Positions 12,789 through 24,750 are shown, counted from the stretch's first letter. The stretch is 64,000 bases of DNA from Oscheius tipulae (GCA_037178975.1 JASJZH010000002.1:6127501-6191500); one strand, 5' to 3'. Notes: generated by a model not told the origin, from the sequence alone. Numbers and translations are program-made.

Positions 12789-15473
12789 ATGAAGGTCTGC
12801 GTGGTCGGAGCCGGTGTCTCGGGCCTAACAGCTATCAAGCATTGTCTCGAATACGGCCTGGAAGTGGTCTGCTTCGAGGCTGGGCAGCACATTGGTGGAT
12901 TGTGGCGCTACAATACCGAAAATCGAGATGGTATGGGTGTTCCTAACAGAAACAAGTTTATTAGGATTTGGTTCTGTCATGAGAAACACGATCCTTAACA
13001 CAAGCAAGGAGTTTATTGCTTTTTCTGACTTCCCGATCAACGAGAAGATGGCAAACTTTCCTCACAACAGGGAAGTTATTGGGTATTTGGAGAGGTATGC
13101 CGAGCACTTTGGTCTGAAGGAGCATATCCAGTTCGAGACGAGAGTCCTAGAGGTGAGTGACAGAGACAGAGAGAATGATGCCGTTTCCAGATCAACAAGT
13201 CCACAGACTACGAAGAGACTGGCAACTGGCTGGTGTCTACTGAACGAGCCGAGTGAGTTCTGTCGTTGTCACTCTCACTCTTTCTAGTCAGTTTGGTGTT
13301 GAGATCTCTGTCTTCAACGCCGTCATCATCTCCAACGGTCACCACGTCAAGCCATCCAGACCAAATATTCCTGGTCTAAACGTCTTCAAAGGAACTGTTG
13401 TTCATAGTCATGAGTACATGGTCAGTCAGAGTCCAGTCAACCTCTCATTGTCTTCAGGACCACCGTCCCTTCCATGACCGTCGTGTTCTGATCGTCGGCA
13501 TCGGAAACAGCGGCGGAGATGTGGCCTGTGAGCTGGCTAGAGTTTCCAAACAGGTGACAATCTCAACAAGACAAGGAACCTGGGTCACGAGAAGAGTTGT
13601 GAAGCAGGGCTACCCAAGGGATGTCATTCTAAGGACACGGTACTTTGAAAAGGCTATGAGAACTCTTCCAAGTAGGATGTTCCTTTTTGTTGCCAAAGAA
13701 AAGTTGAGAGAGAGTCAGGCAATGGCTGACCTTGTACGAGTACACAAGCTTCATGGATCACGAGAAGTATGGACTGAGACCGAGGGAGCTGCCTGGAGAA
13801 AGTCCGGTGCTGCTTGCTGATGATATGCCTCTTCATTTGGCAAGGTAGTCCCGTTTACATATCACATCCAGTTCGAAACTATCGACATTAGTGAGCTACT
13901 GTTACCTAGGAGATTCTGGTACTATAGTTCGTTGTCAGGCAGGAAGGTAAAAAAGCTTGACTCTTGACTATGAAGAGTGTCTGTCAGTCAAGGTCTTCCC
14001 ACAAATCATATTGATTCTGACAATCTACTGAGCTCTAGCATTGTTCCGACAATGGGGAAGTCCCCTATAAGCTCATACTGTCTCTCTGACTCTTTTCCAC
14101 TCCCATAGTAGATTCACTTTAAGTGCTCCCAAACGATTCCTATTAGTAGAGTTGTTCCAGAGCTTTCTACTATTTCAAACTCTAGCAATTAAAAAACGAA
14201 AGAGTTTAGAAAAGTTCCTATAAGGAACAAATTAGGCAGAAGTACTGGTGACCTACCAATTGAGTACATATGTTCCAAGAAGACGCGTGTGCTGCTGCCA
14301 CTGATCGTCGTCTCTGAGGGAGCTACCACGGACTGATTCGGCGGTATAGGAACCTGCAATGACTCACTGTTCGGACTCTTGTTCAGAAGAATTAAATGGG
14401 GGCAAAAGTCAGTGGGTAGCCTGGAGTCGGTCACTCTCTCTCTCTCTCTCTCTCTCTAGACTAGCGGTACTTATGACTCGGAGATCTCTCGTCAGTCTTA
14501 CGGAACTGTCATCTAATCATTTGGCTACCATGCAGGGCTAGCTGTCTCTCTGGAGAACTCAGAACTATTTAGAATCACTGTATCGGTCCCTACAAAGTTG
14601 AACCATTGTATGATCGTTGATTCCCATTACACTTTTTTCAGCGGAGCAATCCGAATCAGATGTCGTATCGAGAGATTCGAGGAGAACTCCGTGGTCTTCT
14701 CGGATGGATACAGTGAGGTGAGCCACATGTGTCTTCTCACTGAGTTCAGCTTTTTAGGAAATAGACGACGTTGTTCTCTGCACAGGATACGATTTCGATT
14801 TTGACTTCGTCGAAAGCGGTCAACTGATTCCAGTCGAGGACAACCAAGTCCGTCTCTGGAAGAGAATGTTTGTTCCGGAGGAGCAGCATCATACTTTGGC
14901 GGTAAGAGGAAATGCAGAAAAACAATCTGAAAATTCAGGTAATCGGTCTCGTAGACCCTCTCGGACCCACAATGACGATGGCAGAGATTCAGAGCCGAGC
15001 GGTCGCTCACATTTGGTCTCTCAAGGTCCAACTACCCTCCAGGAACCTGATGGACAAGGAAATTGACGGTACTTCCACTCCGTGACAGAAAAACTATCGG
15101 TTTAGAGGAAAAAGCGGCCACAGCTGCTAGATTTAAATGCTCTGGCAGGAAGGCATCTCTCCAGATCGATCACATTTCCTATTTCGATGCTATGGCAAAG
15201 ATTATCGGCTGTCTGCCTCCTCTCGACCTCAGCCTCTTTGTCCACGATCCTGCACTGGCTTTCCTGGTTCCTAGATTGATTATACCACTAAATAATCAGT
15301 TTTAGCTCTATTTCGGACCGGTAACAGCCTCCCACTACCGAATTGTTGGTCCCCATCAGTGGAAAGAGGCCGGAACACATGTCAAAGGCAAGTTTGATGG
15401 TGCAGTATTCTTAGAAATCATTAAAAATCGCTATTTTCTTCATTTTCTCAGTGATACTTGGCTCAGAACGTGA
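12789..15473 (+). CDS. Flavin-containing monooxygenase with an apparent one-base frameshift
   Basis: Ten exons (12789..12930, 12965..13152, 13191..13252, 13288..13420, 13458..13844, 14642..14717, 14758..14901, 14939..15068, 15106..15266, 15306..15473) encode about 529 aa. The FAD-binding GxGxxG is VVGAGVSG near residue 5, the FMO signature FKGTVVHSHEY is present, and the NADPH site is GIGNSGGD. These enzymes oxygenate soft nucleophiles (N and S) using FAD and NADPH. The exon total is one base over a multiple of three. Within exon 5 the frame changes between about 13700 and 13731: FMO-like residues run in one frame before, and in the next frame (YGLRPRELPGE) after. This is either a real disabling insertion or an assembly error. 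The 797-bp intron 13845..14641 contains a CT microsatellite. The C-terminus could instead use a GC donor (see findings). Confidence 0.85.
14434..14457. repeat. (CT)n microsatellite in FMO intron 5
   Basis: Twelve CT units in a row, followed by TAG. The same dinucleotide recurs at 24733..24750 (as AG), 25819..25844, 39743..39760 and 44867..44889. Confidence 0.95.
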
Positions 15474-15540
15474 AACAACCTTCCAAAGATGCTCTTTTGA
15501 ACGAGAAAAATGTTTGGAAACGAGCTTGGTACAAGTATTA

Positions 15541-16781
15541 TTGGGTTGGTAAATAAGTCTTTTCGCTTTTTCAAACGCAAAAATTTATTGACTTCCAAAT
15601 AACTTTTTCATTCGTTGTTATTACCATTATGATGTACCACGTCTGCCCATTTCACGGGTAGCTTATGGATGCCACGCTCCTAGAACACCTTGGGTTTCGA
15701 CGCGAAGAAGTTTGTCAACCAGGTTTTGAGTGCGCCGTCGGAATCGAACTGTTGTCCTCCAATCTCATTGTTGAGGGTCCGGAACAGATAATAGTCGGAA
15801 GGGGCAAGGTCTGGGCTGTATGGAGGATGGGGTAACATCTCCCAACCCAGGTCGTGGATCTTGGAGCGAGTGAGTTTTGCAACATGGGGGTGCGCGTTGT
15901 CCATCTGCAGGATGACTTTCGACTTCAGCGGCCGTTTCTGACGAAGTGTAACGGTAACCTTTTCAAGTTGCTGGCTGTATATGGCAGCCGTAAGGGTAGT
16001 TCCAGCATCCAGCAGTTCCCAATGCACCACTCCTTCAATATCCCAGAAAACACAGAGCATAATCTTCTTTTGATGGGTGTCGGGTTTCACATCAGGACTT
16101 GGTGTCTGCCCTGGACTCACCCATTGACGCTTCTTTGGAAGTTTACCTACGTTACCCACTTCTCATTCCCCATCACCAGGCGTGGTAAAAAGGATTTCCT
16201 CTCATATCTGGACAGGAGAGAATGGGCGACGGACATGCGCTGCCACTTCTGGGTGTCACTGAGGTCATGCGGCAACCAAGTGCCCAGTTTCTTCATAAAT
16301 CTCAATTGCTTCAAATGATGTTCCACTGCAGCATGACTGACAGACAGTGCCTCTGCTAGTTCACGGGTAGTCTGGCGATTGTTCTCGTTCACGAGCTGCA
16401 GCAGCTTCGATACATCAAAAGTTGACCTTGGCTCATCTTCGACACTTTTGTCCCCAGACCGAAAGCGATAGAGCCACAACTGGCATACCCTCGTAGACGT
16501 CGTCCCTTGGCCATAAACATCGTCAATATCAGCCACCGTTTGGGCTCTATTCGTGCCTTTGAAGAACTCATGTCGCAGATCGTAGGGTGGCGGGTCATAA
16601 ATAGTCCGGATCAAAACGAACAGAGAATAGAGAATAAGAAGAAGGGAAGGGGTGTCTTGCATGGTGGTGGTAGAAGATTGAATGAGCAACACGAGGTGTT
16701 ATAACCAATAGCTCGGCCGTTGTCGTAAACAAGGAAAAGAACATGTTTACAAAAAGCGAAAAGACTTATTTACCAACCCAA
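15541..16781 (-). mobile_element. Mariner-family DNA transposon, 1241 bp, inactive
   Basis: Both ends carry the same terminal inverted repeat, about 31 bp, starting TTGGGTTGGTAAATAAGTCT. A TA dinucleotide flanks each side (15539-15540 and 16782-16783), the expected Tc1/mariner target duplication. Length and TIRs are typical of mariner. The transposase lies on the minus strand and is broken (separate entry). The near-identity of the two TIRs suggests the insertion is not very old. It sits directly downstream of the FMO gene, 67 bp past the predicted FMO stop. Confidence 0.96.
15680..16662 (-). pseudogene. Mariner transposase, frameshifted and catalytically altered
   Basis: The N-terminal part (16662 down to about 16150) has the paired-type helix-turn-helix features of mariner transposase, including the segment SVSHAAVEHHLKQL. 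It then runs out of frame at the catalytic region. The C-terminal part (16159 down to 15680) continues in another frame with MDNAHPH and YSPDLAPSDY. The DD34D triad should begin with TGDEKW, but here the residues are MGNEKW, so the first aspartate is replaced by asparagine. The second (MDNAHPH) and third (SPDLAPSDY) sites are intact. The frameshift and the lost first Asp indicate a non-autonomous copy. Confidence 0.92.
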
Positions 16782-17247
16782 TAGATGCATTTCTAGTATT
16801 TTTAGCGCTGAACAGACCCTAGAGTTGTTTCTCACGCAGATGTCAATGAACGGAGCTAGAAATCGTAAAGTTTTGAATTAAAGCAATGAGAAAAAGCAAA
16901 CTATCTCGATCGTCGACACAAAACGATCTGTGCATTCCATGCAAACTTACGTACAGCATGAAAATAAATGCCCACAATCCGATTTTAGTCTGTTGCAGTC
17001 AAGTTTTAGCCAAAAAAAAACTCAAGGTTTTAGCTGAAAAATAAAGTAACGAAAAGACTTTTAGCAACCTTTCAACGCGTCCATCGCGGCATGAATCCAC
17101 AGGCTCTGTCAGTTTCCGGGACTCCTCATTCTGTACTGGTGCTCAACAATCCGACAAAGATCATACTCGTCGGTCTTTTCCTCCTGCTAGTGATAATGAT
17201 AACATTGTTCTAAAACAACCCAACAACGAAAATAACAAACAACACAA

Positions 17248-18245
17248 TCAATGGCGCTTCTTCTTCTCGGCCTTGTCCTTCTTCTTGCGATAGGGGCCGG
17301 GACGTCGTTGGAAGGCGCCGTGCTTCTTTCGGGCCTGGGCGGCTTGTAGTTCCTTGTATCTACAAAAATTGGGTAAGAAAATAGAGGAAAAGGTTGTTTA
17401 CTTGCTCTTGCTGCGCTCAAGAAACTCCATGTCATTGAGCAGCTCGTCGACCATTGTCTTTTTGCGCTCCTTCTTCGTCATACGGCTGCTGTAGTAATCT
17501 TCGGGAGCGTCCACGACTCGTCCGACCTGAAATAGCATATTTTTAGACCAGAGTATTTCAAACGAGATCTCCTCTAGCAAGTCGTTCCATGAAAACAACT
17601 TCAAAAAAAACGGTACCTGGAAGTATTTGGGAAGAACATCTCTGTCGTTCTTCTTGTAATGACGTGTAGGATCGATAGCTGCTCTCATCTGGAGCAGTTC
17701 GAGATCGGCACGAACTTCGTCAGTGAGCTCCGCCGCGGGCAGATTGAACCATTCCTTTCCGGCCGTTTTCTCTTTTTCTTCCTGCAAATTTACCAATCAA
17801 ACATTATAAAAATGGCAAGCTGACTCGTCGCTGACGTTTCAGTGCTCTTGTTCCAAGAAGATTGGCCGTACCTCCTGGGTTTTTCTCGAATGCTGGGCCA
17901 CATTTTGCTTTTGAAAGTATCTGAATTCGGTTTTGATAAAAAAAGAAGAGGGAAATACCTTTTCGAGCTGTTTATCCACGACGACGTCGTTCACCAGCGA
18001 ATTTACGTCGTTGACAACGTCATCTTCTGACAAATCGACTTCGAAAGGAGTCGCGTCTATAGTGAAAAGGCCCTGAATTTATTCTATAGTTAGAAAAATT
18101 TAAATAAATAGTGTACCTGCTGTGCTGCAGCTTTCCTCACTTTGAAGTTTGTTGGAACGGCAGCGATTTTCTTCGGCCTGTCGTCTTCGGAATCGCTAGA
18201 CGTCAGAGAAACCTTCCTCTGTCGTTTCTTGCCAACGACACTCAT
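17248..18245 (-). CDS. DNTTIP2: DNTTIP2/FCF2 family pre-rRNA processing factor
   Basis: Five exons (18117..18245, 17959..18072, 17617..17781, 17402..17526, 17248..17359) give 214 aa. The C-terminal Fcf2 domain is clear: AGKEWFNLPA, RHYKKND, LPKYFQVG, a KKERKKT block and a lysine-rich tail. The acidic, disordered N-terminus (SSDSEDD and a D/V-rich stretch) is also typical. Yeast Fcf2 acts in the nucleolar early 18S pre-rRNA pathway, and human DNTTIP2 is its counterpart; the role here is inferred. The ATG follows immediately after TGTTTTCAG, so the mRNA is probably trans-spliced. The intron at 17782..17958 is the longest of the gene at 177 bp. Confidence 0.93.
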
Positions 18246-18697
18246 CTGAAAACATGAATTCTCTTACAAGAAGAAGGAAGAGTAAGAAGACCGAAATAAT
18301 AGCTTTGCAAGTGAACAAAAGTCGATAGTACTGATGTTTTGATTGCTTTTTTTTCACTAAGCTGCTTTACTTCGTCAATGAATTGCAAGCATCTGAATAG
18401 CAGAAAGACAGACAACAGTTAAAAAGTTGTTAGAAAACGGAGGAGAAAATAAGAAGTTGTTACAGAGCGGCCAATTCCACTAAAGTATGCTCGTCAAAGC
18501 TAAAATTTGATGGTTTTACAGGGCGCATTTATGTGTCTTAGTTTCTAGAGCCTTCTCCTTAAGAAAAACATGTAAAACGTGACAAAACAGCTGAGAAATT
18601 GAAAAGGTTTTAAGAACTTTTATTAAAACCTTATTGTATTGCCTGCATTATTTTTGAAGTATTGTGGCTGGCGGCAATTCAAACTGCTAAATACTTG

Positions 18698-19743
18698 ATG
18701 CTCCACTTTTTATTCCTTTTTCCAACTTTTTCCTCCGTTTTGCCAACCACAAACGATCTTTTAGACATGACCATTTACATATCCTACGTCTCAAAAGAGG
18801 AGTCGGAGAAGAATAGGAATTTCTACACAAGAGCCGCCTCCAGTGCCTGGCTATCTCTCGTAGAGGCCACAAAAAATCTTTGGACCGGAGATGAGGACAC
18901 GTAGGTAGCTTTTCCCAGTTTATTTGTTCACTATGAGTGTTTTAGAAAAAACTACAAGCACTGCAACATGGAAATTATCAAGAAGAACCGCATCCACTCT
19001 GTCGGAAACGATCAGGAGGTAGTTACCCATTTCAACAGACAAATTCGCAAAACGAGGTCGGTTTTTCGGCTGCTTTATTCATAAAAACACATTTTCAGGC
19101 TAGACGCCCTGGTCGTGGTCTACGACGAAGAAGACCGCAGTTACACCCTGAAAAACTGCGTCTTCATCTACGGAAAACGCAACGGGATGATCAGAAATGA
19201 ATCGGAACTGGCCTGGGAGATTGCTCACGAGCTTTGTCATGCTGTAAGGTCATGTTTCATGTTAAAAGTTGGTCGTTTCAGTACGGAGCCGGTCATTCTT
19301 ACGAGGGAGTCATGAGCAGACCACACGCCGTCGACGAAGAGTTCTTTCTCGACACAAACGCCGCTCTGGCTCTTCAGGTTACGGCCTTTTATCACCCGGA
19401 GGAGTCGCTAGAATTGTACAGCGACTATCTGACCGATGTCGGCATGAAATGGGCAGAAAATGTAGGATTTTGTACTTCATAAATACGTCCCCAATTCAAA
19501 AATACGACTATCTTTCAGGGTTCTATCCTGAAATTGAAGTTCAACTGTCCGCGAAGTGGCCCGCGTCTGATCTTTCTCCTCGACCCGAAGGACAGCTACG
19601 AAGACGTCTTCAACTACCCAGAGAACGGCATCGGTTCGACCTGGACTCTGGAGCTGCGAAAAGAAGCCGTCAACCGATTGGTTGTAATCTTTCACGACCG
19701 CCATCGCGAAAATATTAGTTTGTCATCTTTTGTACATAAATAA
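18698..19743 (+). CDS. Short secreted metzincin-like zinc metalloprotease
   Basis: Five exons (18698..18900, 18946..19056, 19099..19243, 19282..19461, 19519..19743) give 287 aa. The N-terminus (MLHFLFLFPTFSSVLP) is a signal peptide. The zinc site HELCHAYGAGH matches HExxHxxGxxH and is split by the intron between exons 3 and 4. A methionine follows closely (GVMSRP), though nearer than a usual Met-turn. There is no propeptide cysteine switch, and no thrombospondin, CUB or hemopexin domain follows. A secreted metalloendopeptidase is the likely function. The subfamily is not recognised and the length is short compared with astacins or ADAMs. It ends 53 bp from the stop of the convergent Hes gene. 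Confidence 0.85.
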
Positions 19744-19795
19744 CGCTCATTCATAACCGGTTCCAAAAAAAGGAAAAAAAACACTAAACATAAAA

Positions 19796-20850
19796 TCAGT
19801 TCCAGGGCTGCCAGGGCCGTTTCCTCGGATTCGTACTGGCTTCCAGCGTTGGAGAAGGAGAACTGTTCTCGGATTTCGGGGAACCTGGAACCCAGGTCTG
19901 GGAAGGAAATTGCTGCATTGCTAGCCTGAAAGAGATTCATTGAAATCGAATTGAAGAGATAGACACACCTCATATGGGAAACAAGACCTAGCTGGAACTG
20001 TTGCTGCGGCAAGGAGCTAGAATTTGGAGGAATTGTGAGAGCAAGGTACTCGAAGACGGCTTTGGTAGCGGCATTGAAGCCGTAGGTGAAGGCTGCTTCT
20101 TGACGGGCTCGGTAGTCAGTCAGTTGGGAGTCTGGAAACTGACTATCTTAACACATTGATGATAGTCGAAGAAGCGCCAGAAACATAGTTACAGGCTATT
20201 GCCAGATTGGAACTTCTCATATCCAAGATCGTTGCCCAAAACCACTGCTCGAAGTTTACGAGTTTTATTGAAGGACTAGGTGGTATATCAAGTCGATACA
20301 ATGCTGAAAGTTTGAAGAGAGACACTCTGACAGAAGCACGAGCATAGTCCCCAAACATCCTAGATAACATAGATAGACGAAGTAACATCGAAGTTTCGAA
20401 GAGATATGTGGTAAGGGAAATAAAACGAAGGTTACAGGAAGTCAGGTAAAGTTGAAAGAACTATGTTGGCAGAATCGAAAGTCAATCGTACATTGGTTCA
20501 AACAAACCTAAAGGGTAGCGTGCCCTCATCTCTTCCCAGACTATTAGGGCCACTGAAACCACCAGAATCTACTACTTTGCCAGCCTGACTACCGTAATAC
20601 CTACCCTTCGAATAAGTCGAAACCTGTCCAATCTTCTTTAAACAGTCGACAGTTCTCTCCAGAATGTCAGCCTTCTCCAACTGTCTCTTCAGTACCTGTC
20701 TTCCTGAATGATCAAACTGCAGGACAAATTCCTTGAGTGCATCCAAAGAGTCGTTGATCCTCTTCCTTCGGAACTTTTCCATCAGCGGCTTCTTCACCTA
20801 AACATGGCTTCCTTATGGTTCCAAAGGAGAGACCGTACCTTCCGGTCCAT
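19796..20850 (-). CDS. Hes/hairy-type bHLH-Orange transcriptional repressor
   Basis: Four exons (20839..20850, 20605..20797, 19969..20131, 19796..19925) give 165 aa. The basic helix-loop-helix occupies about residues 4-65 (KKPLMEKFRRKRIND, LEKADILERTVDCL). It includes the proline in the basic region that marks Hes proteins. An Orange-like segment follows (TDYRARQEAAFTYGF). The C-terminus ends RPWQPWN, a WQPW variant of the WRPW Groucho-recruiting tetrapeptide, one residue before the stop. The family represses neurogenic and patterning genes in the nucleus; C. elegans lin-22 is the closest known type. The first coding exon is only 12 nt and intron 3 is 473 bp. No acceptor-like site adjoins the ATG. 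Confidence 0.9.
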
Positions 20851-23578
20851 GACGAACTGTTCACAGGAGGTAGTCGGTTGCTGAAGGGGGCTCATCGATT
20901 TACCGTAGTGAAGTGGCAACATCCAAAAGTTGATGCGATCTTAATTAGATCATTAGGAAAGACGCGTACGACTTTACGACAGTTCGATACATCGAGGCAA
21001 AAAAACGGGGTAGAGGGTCACTCGATTGTTATTTGAAGCGTCAAAAGAGACTGGAGGATGGGTACCCTAACCTTGCTGAGGAAGAGGGAAGGGTCGAGCA
21101 AGTATGAATTGGTACTGCTTCAGTTCTGGAGAGAGAGAGCAACAAGTACCAGAGTTAAGAATCAAGAGACTTGAGAGTAAGAGTACAAGCTTGTATATCA
21201 GTTGCCAACAGTTCCTTCTTCTTGTCTCTATCAAAAAGAGCTAAGACGACTCACTCCTTCTACTATGCCAAGCACAGGCAAGAGTCTAGCGAAATCTCAG
21301 GAAGAAACGGACAGAGGCGTGTGAAATGGGTCGAGTCACTCAATCGAGTAGATAGAGACATTCGCTGTCTTTGAGTACCAAAAAGGTAAATGTACTGCGC
21401 TCATCCTCTCTGTCTCTCTCACAGTTCACGGGATTTAATCCTTTTAGTTTCTATCCCATGTCCCAGTCTTCAGTTCTGTCTTCGAATGTCTTGTATCTTC
21501 CTGTTCTATCTATTTCTCTCACCTCTTTTCAATATCTGTCCCTATCCTCTTGACCACTGAATTGGATGAATATGACCTTCGAACTACAGTAACCTTTACT
21601 TACTACACAAAACCCCCGCATTCATTTGATGCTGTCATTCGTTTGAATCTCTATTGGCGCAGTGGTATCTCAAGATCATCAAAGCTTGAAACTGTGTAAA
21701 GACAGTTAGAAGGAAAAAGAGGATTCGTTTCAAAAATTGCGGCATACTGGGCCAGGGAGGAGTAAAGCAGCATTTAGAATAGGGAGAGGCTCGCCGTTAT
21801 CAATGGAGGTCCGCCCCTCGGTTCATTTTCTCATGACCCTGCTCCCAGGGCTTATCAGAAAGTGCCGTGGGAAAGAGGGAGTCCAGAAGAGAGTGCCAAA
21901 AGTCAGAAGGGGGCTGGCTGAATTGCAACGGGCGAGGGTAGAGGCTGTAATGGCGGCTCATCAAAAGGCACGCGCTATCAACAAACGACGCAGTGACGAA
22001 TGGGGCTGGGAAAGGAGGGGAAGAGGAGTCTCCCCTCTGGAAGATGGTGGAGGAGGGACTCTACGGTAGAGGACCTTGGATTCTGGGAGTCAATTGTCCG
22101 TGTATATGCGGAAGAGAGCGACAGTCATAAGAACTGACCGACGGCCTTTTGGAAATGTCGAAAGAGTCAGTGGCGGCTCCACGCGTCCGAAACATTGTCT
22201 TTTATGACGAGCACGAGCCGACGAAAACAATACTTCCTGGCTGAGTCAATCAAATGTACTAACTCTCTTCCTGTCGATCCGTAAGACTTCGGGACTCTTC
22301 CAAGGACAGAACTCGATCAGGATTTTGGCATACGAATCTAAAATCTCATACAGTTTGAAACAGGAAATCAAACTGAAGACAAAAACAGTTACTAATTGCT
22401 GAGAGTAACGACAGTTGTATTACTTAACTTCTTGATTACAACACAAGAGTTACACAAGATTACAAATACTAAAGTTTCTTGGAGCTATCCTCTGCTACTT
22501 AAACTATAGACCCATCTCTTTGCAATTCTTCTAAGCTACTTCACTTAGCCAAATCAAAAAGAAATGATATCGAAAGATAACTTAATTTCTTTCAAACTTC
22601 ACGATGTGCTCACTAACTTCACGTGTTAGCTTGTAATACTGGACCCATTAACCGATTTAAAAATAGCATGTTCGGTCTCATTTTGAAGCTCTTGACGATA
22701 AAACTCTAATGGAGATAATTTCCAATGCAGCTCGGGTATCCTGGTGAAAGTAGGAAACAGGTGCGGCGTACTATCAGTGAATTGTTGCGTACCCTATTTT
22801 GGCCGTTGGCCGCTACTGTTTGAGGCTAAAAAATGTATCGTATCACCGACTACACAAGGAATAAAATGCATATAGCAATTTACAGCCGGGTCGAGCCAGT
22901 CTGGAGATGCAGTAACTGATGAGCAGTGTCTCTGTATCAAGTTTTTCTCAGGTTCCCATTACAGCCGTTTACGAACGTCTTATTCCGTCTTTTTATGCCA
23001 GTTTTCAAATATGCAAAACCCAGTCTGTCCTCTTCAGCTCAAAACGTCCTCGACGGCTTCCTCGTCTTCGTCGTGCCCATAAAGATCCCGATAAGAGGCG
23101 CGTGCTGTGCCACAAGATTTGTGACCAGCGCCTAATGTTGCCAGTTGGAGACTTGTCTCTCCCTCCCACTTCAAAAAGTATGTCATTGGATTAGATGTGA
23201 AACAGGCGTCGACTCTCTCTCTCTCCCACAGCAATTACTGTAGACGCTTTTCACTTTTTGTTCGGCTGAGAAACGACGGCGTCAATGGGCCGAATAATGT
23301 ACAGCAAGCAAGGGAAGGAAGAGCCTTTGTCAGAAATTTTTTTTTCGACTGTCGGGAGACGGCAGTAATGACAGACAAGACGGAGCGGCTCGAATCAAAA
23401 GAGAATGAGATCCTTATTGTTGCCAAGTTCAATGACTTTGGCCTAGTTTCATGAGACAGCTATGTCTTTACCTGCAATTCTCCGAGTTCAGCGTGACCAA
23501 TGCCTACAATGCGTAAAGTTATCGAGAAAGTCTCTCCGAACCAGATCATTTGAGGTCTTAGACTTGATTCTATGAAAC
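20851..23578. other. Gene-poor stretch with no supported gene
   Basis: Open frames at 21737..22069 and 22919..23460 were examined. They lack a good start, splice structure or a recognisable domain. The stretch 23034..23234 has an acidic minus-strand frame (HDEDEEAVEDVL) with no identifiable partner exons. It probably contains the Hes upstream region and decayed sequence; a lineage-specific gene cannot be excluded. Confidence 0.4.
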
Positions 23579-24632
23579 TCACGATTTCCTTAACCAGTTC
23601 CGCATCCCCTCCCTGAATTCTCGCGTACAATTTGCGAAATGGTTTACTAAGAAAGAGGAAACAGAAGTCTCTCCTGGGGGCAAAAAATAGCCTAGAACGA
23701 TATTCAAAAAGAAGTCACAATATGCATGAGGATTAAGGGATAGATCATGATCCAATGAGTAAACCGAATGATCGAGGAAGTATTTGAATATGTGCAGCAT
23801 GTCAGTTAGCTTTTGTATACCCAGATCTAGTCAATAAGGGGACTCACAGTCCTCTCATTGTACATGTGCACAACTAGAAAAGTTTGTTGAGGATTGGAAA
23901 CAAACATCAGTTGCCTATTCTCAAAAATCCAGAAGAGACATCCTTTCAAAGCTGAGGCCACTTCTGCATAGTCTCACCATTAGCCTAAGTATATCCCCAT
24001 CTTCGTCATTTGTTTCCCTGTCGAAAATAACAGAGACAATGTCGACCATCCATGGCTTCAAGACAAATCGTTCTACCGTGAACAATTCGATATTCAGATT
24101 GACAAAAGGATGCTTCATCCTATCCAATAGATCACCGGCATACTGGCCATCCCATAGACCACGGTGTAGATCGAAAGCGAGTGGAAGAATTGAAATACGA
24201 TCGTATACTGAAAAACTGTTGAAGAAGAAAATCGCCCCTCTGCAACGTTTGTGTTGCACCAGCATGAGTACAATGCTCCACGTCCTAAAATTGGTCACGT
24301 TCCTTTCCAGTAGCTCTTTGACACGCCTACAGAGTCGGAAGGATCGGGCGAAAGCACGGGAATGCATCTGAACAGCTTCTGCATCAGTTACTCAGCTGGA
24401 TAAACGTTTGAAAATACTGCCAAAAGATTTATCTTTAAGAGATTGTTCAGAGAGACTGGCTCCGGTATAGGAAGAGAAAACGTTTCACGTCTCTTCAGAA
24501 CTATTTGGAAATTCTGGTTCTTCATATAATTTGATCGTTTGACTTTGCGATTGGTGGATCGATTCTGAGTAGCTCTCTTACAAGCGTTGAGCAGAGAACT
24601 CTTTCTTCTTTTGAATTTTCTTCATCACTGAG
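23579..24632 (-). pseudogene. F-box-like family member, broken copy A
   Basis: The copy aligns through most of its length to the intact gene at 26398..27966. It has LSDEE, the F-box-like segment PEPVSLNNL..LLAVFS, MHSRAFARSF after a 38-bp intron, LPLAFDLHRGLWDG, MKHPFVNL, LKGCLFWIF and the C-terminal part ending at 23579. There is a frame change just after LSDEE, a missing middle exon, and a stop between the VHMYNERT and LGIQKLTD segments. These breaks indicate a pseudogene. It lies in opposite orientation to the other two copies. Confidence 0.75.
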
Positions 24633-24732
24633 CTGAGAACAGACTTGTCCTCTCACCAAAACTATGTAGCTACCGTAGATACGTGGACGTCGCTGCCCGT
24701 CCAGGAGTCTTCTGGGAGCTCAATTTTTCATT

Positions 24733-24750
24733 AGAGAGAGAGAGAGAGAG
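24733..24750. repeat. (AG)n microsatellite
   Basis: Nine AG units between the broken F-box-like copy A and the cysteine-rich gene. Confidence 0.9.

Noticed and set aside
14627-15031. 134-codon minus-strand frame
   Set aside because: Antisense to FMO exons 6-8, which contain the LCTGYDFDF block.
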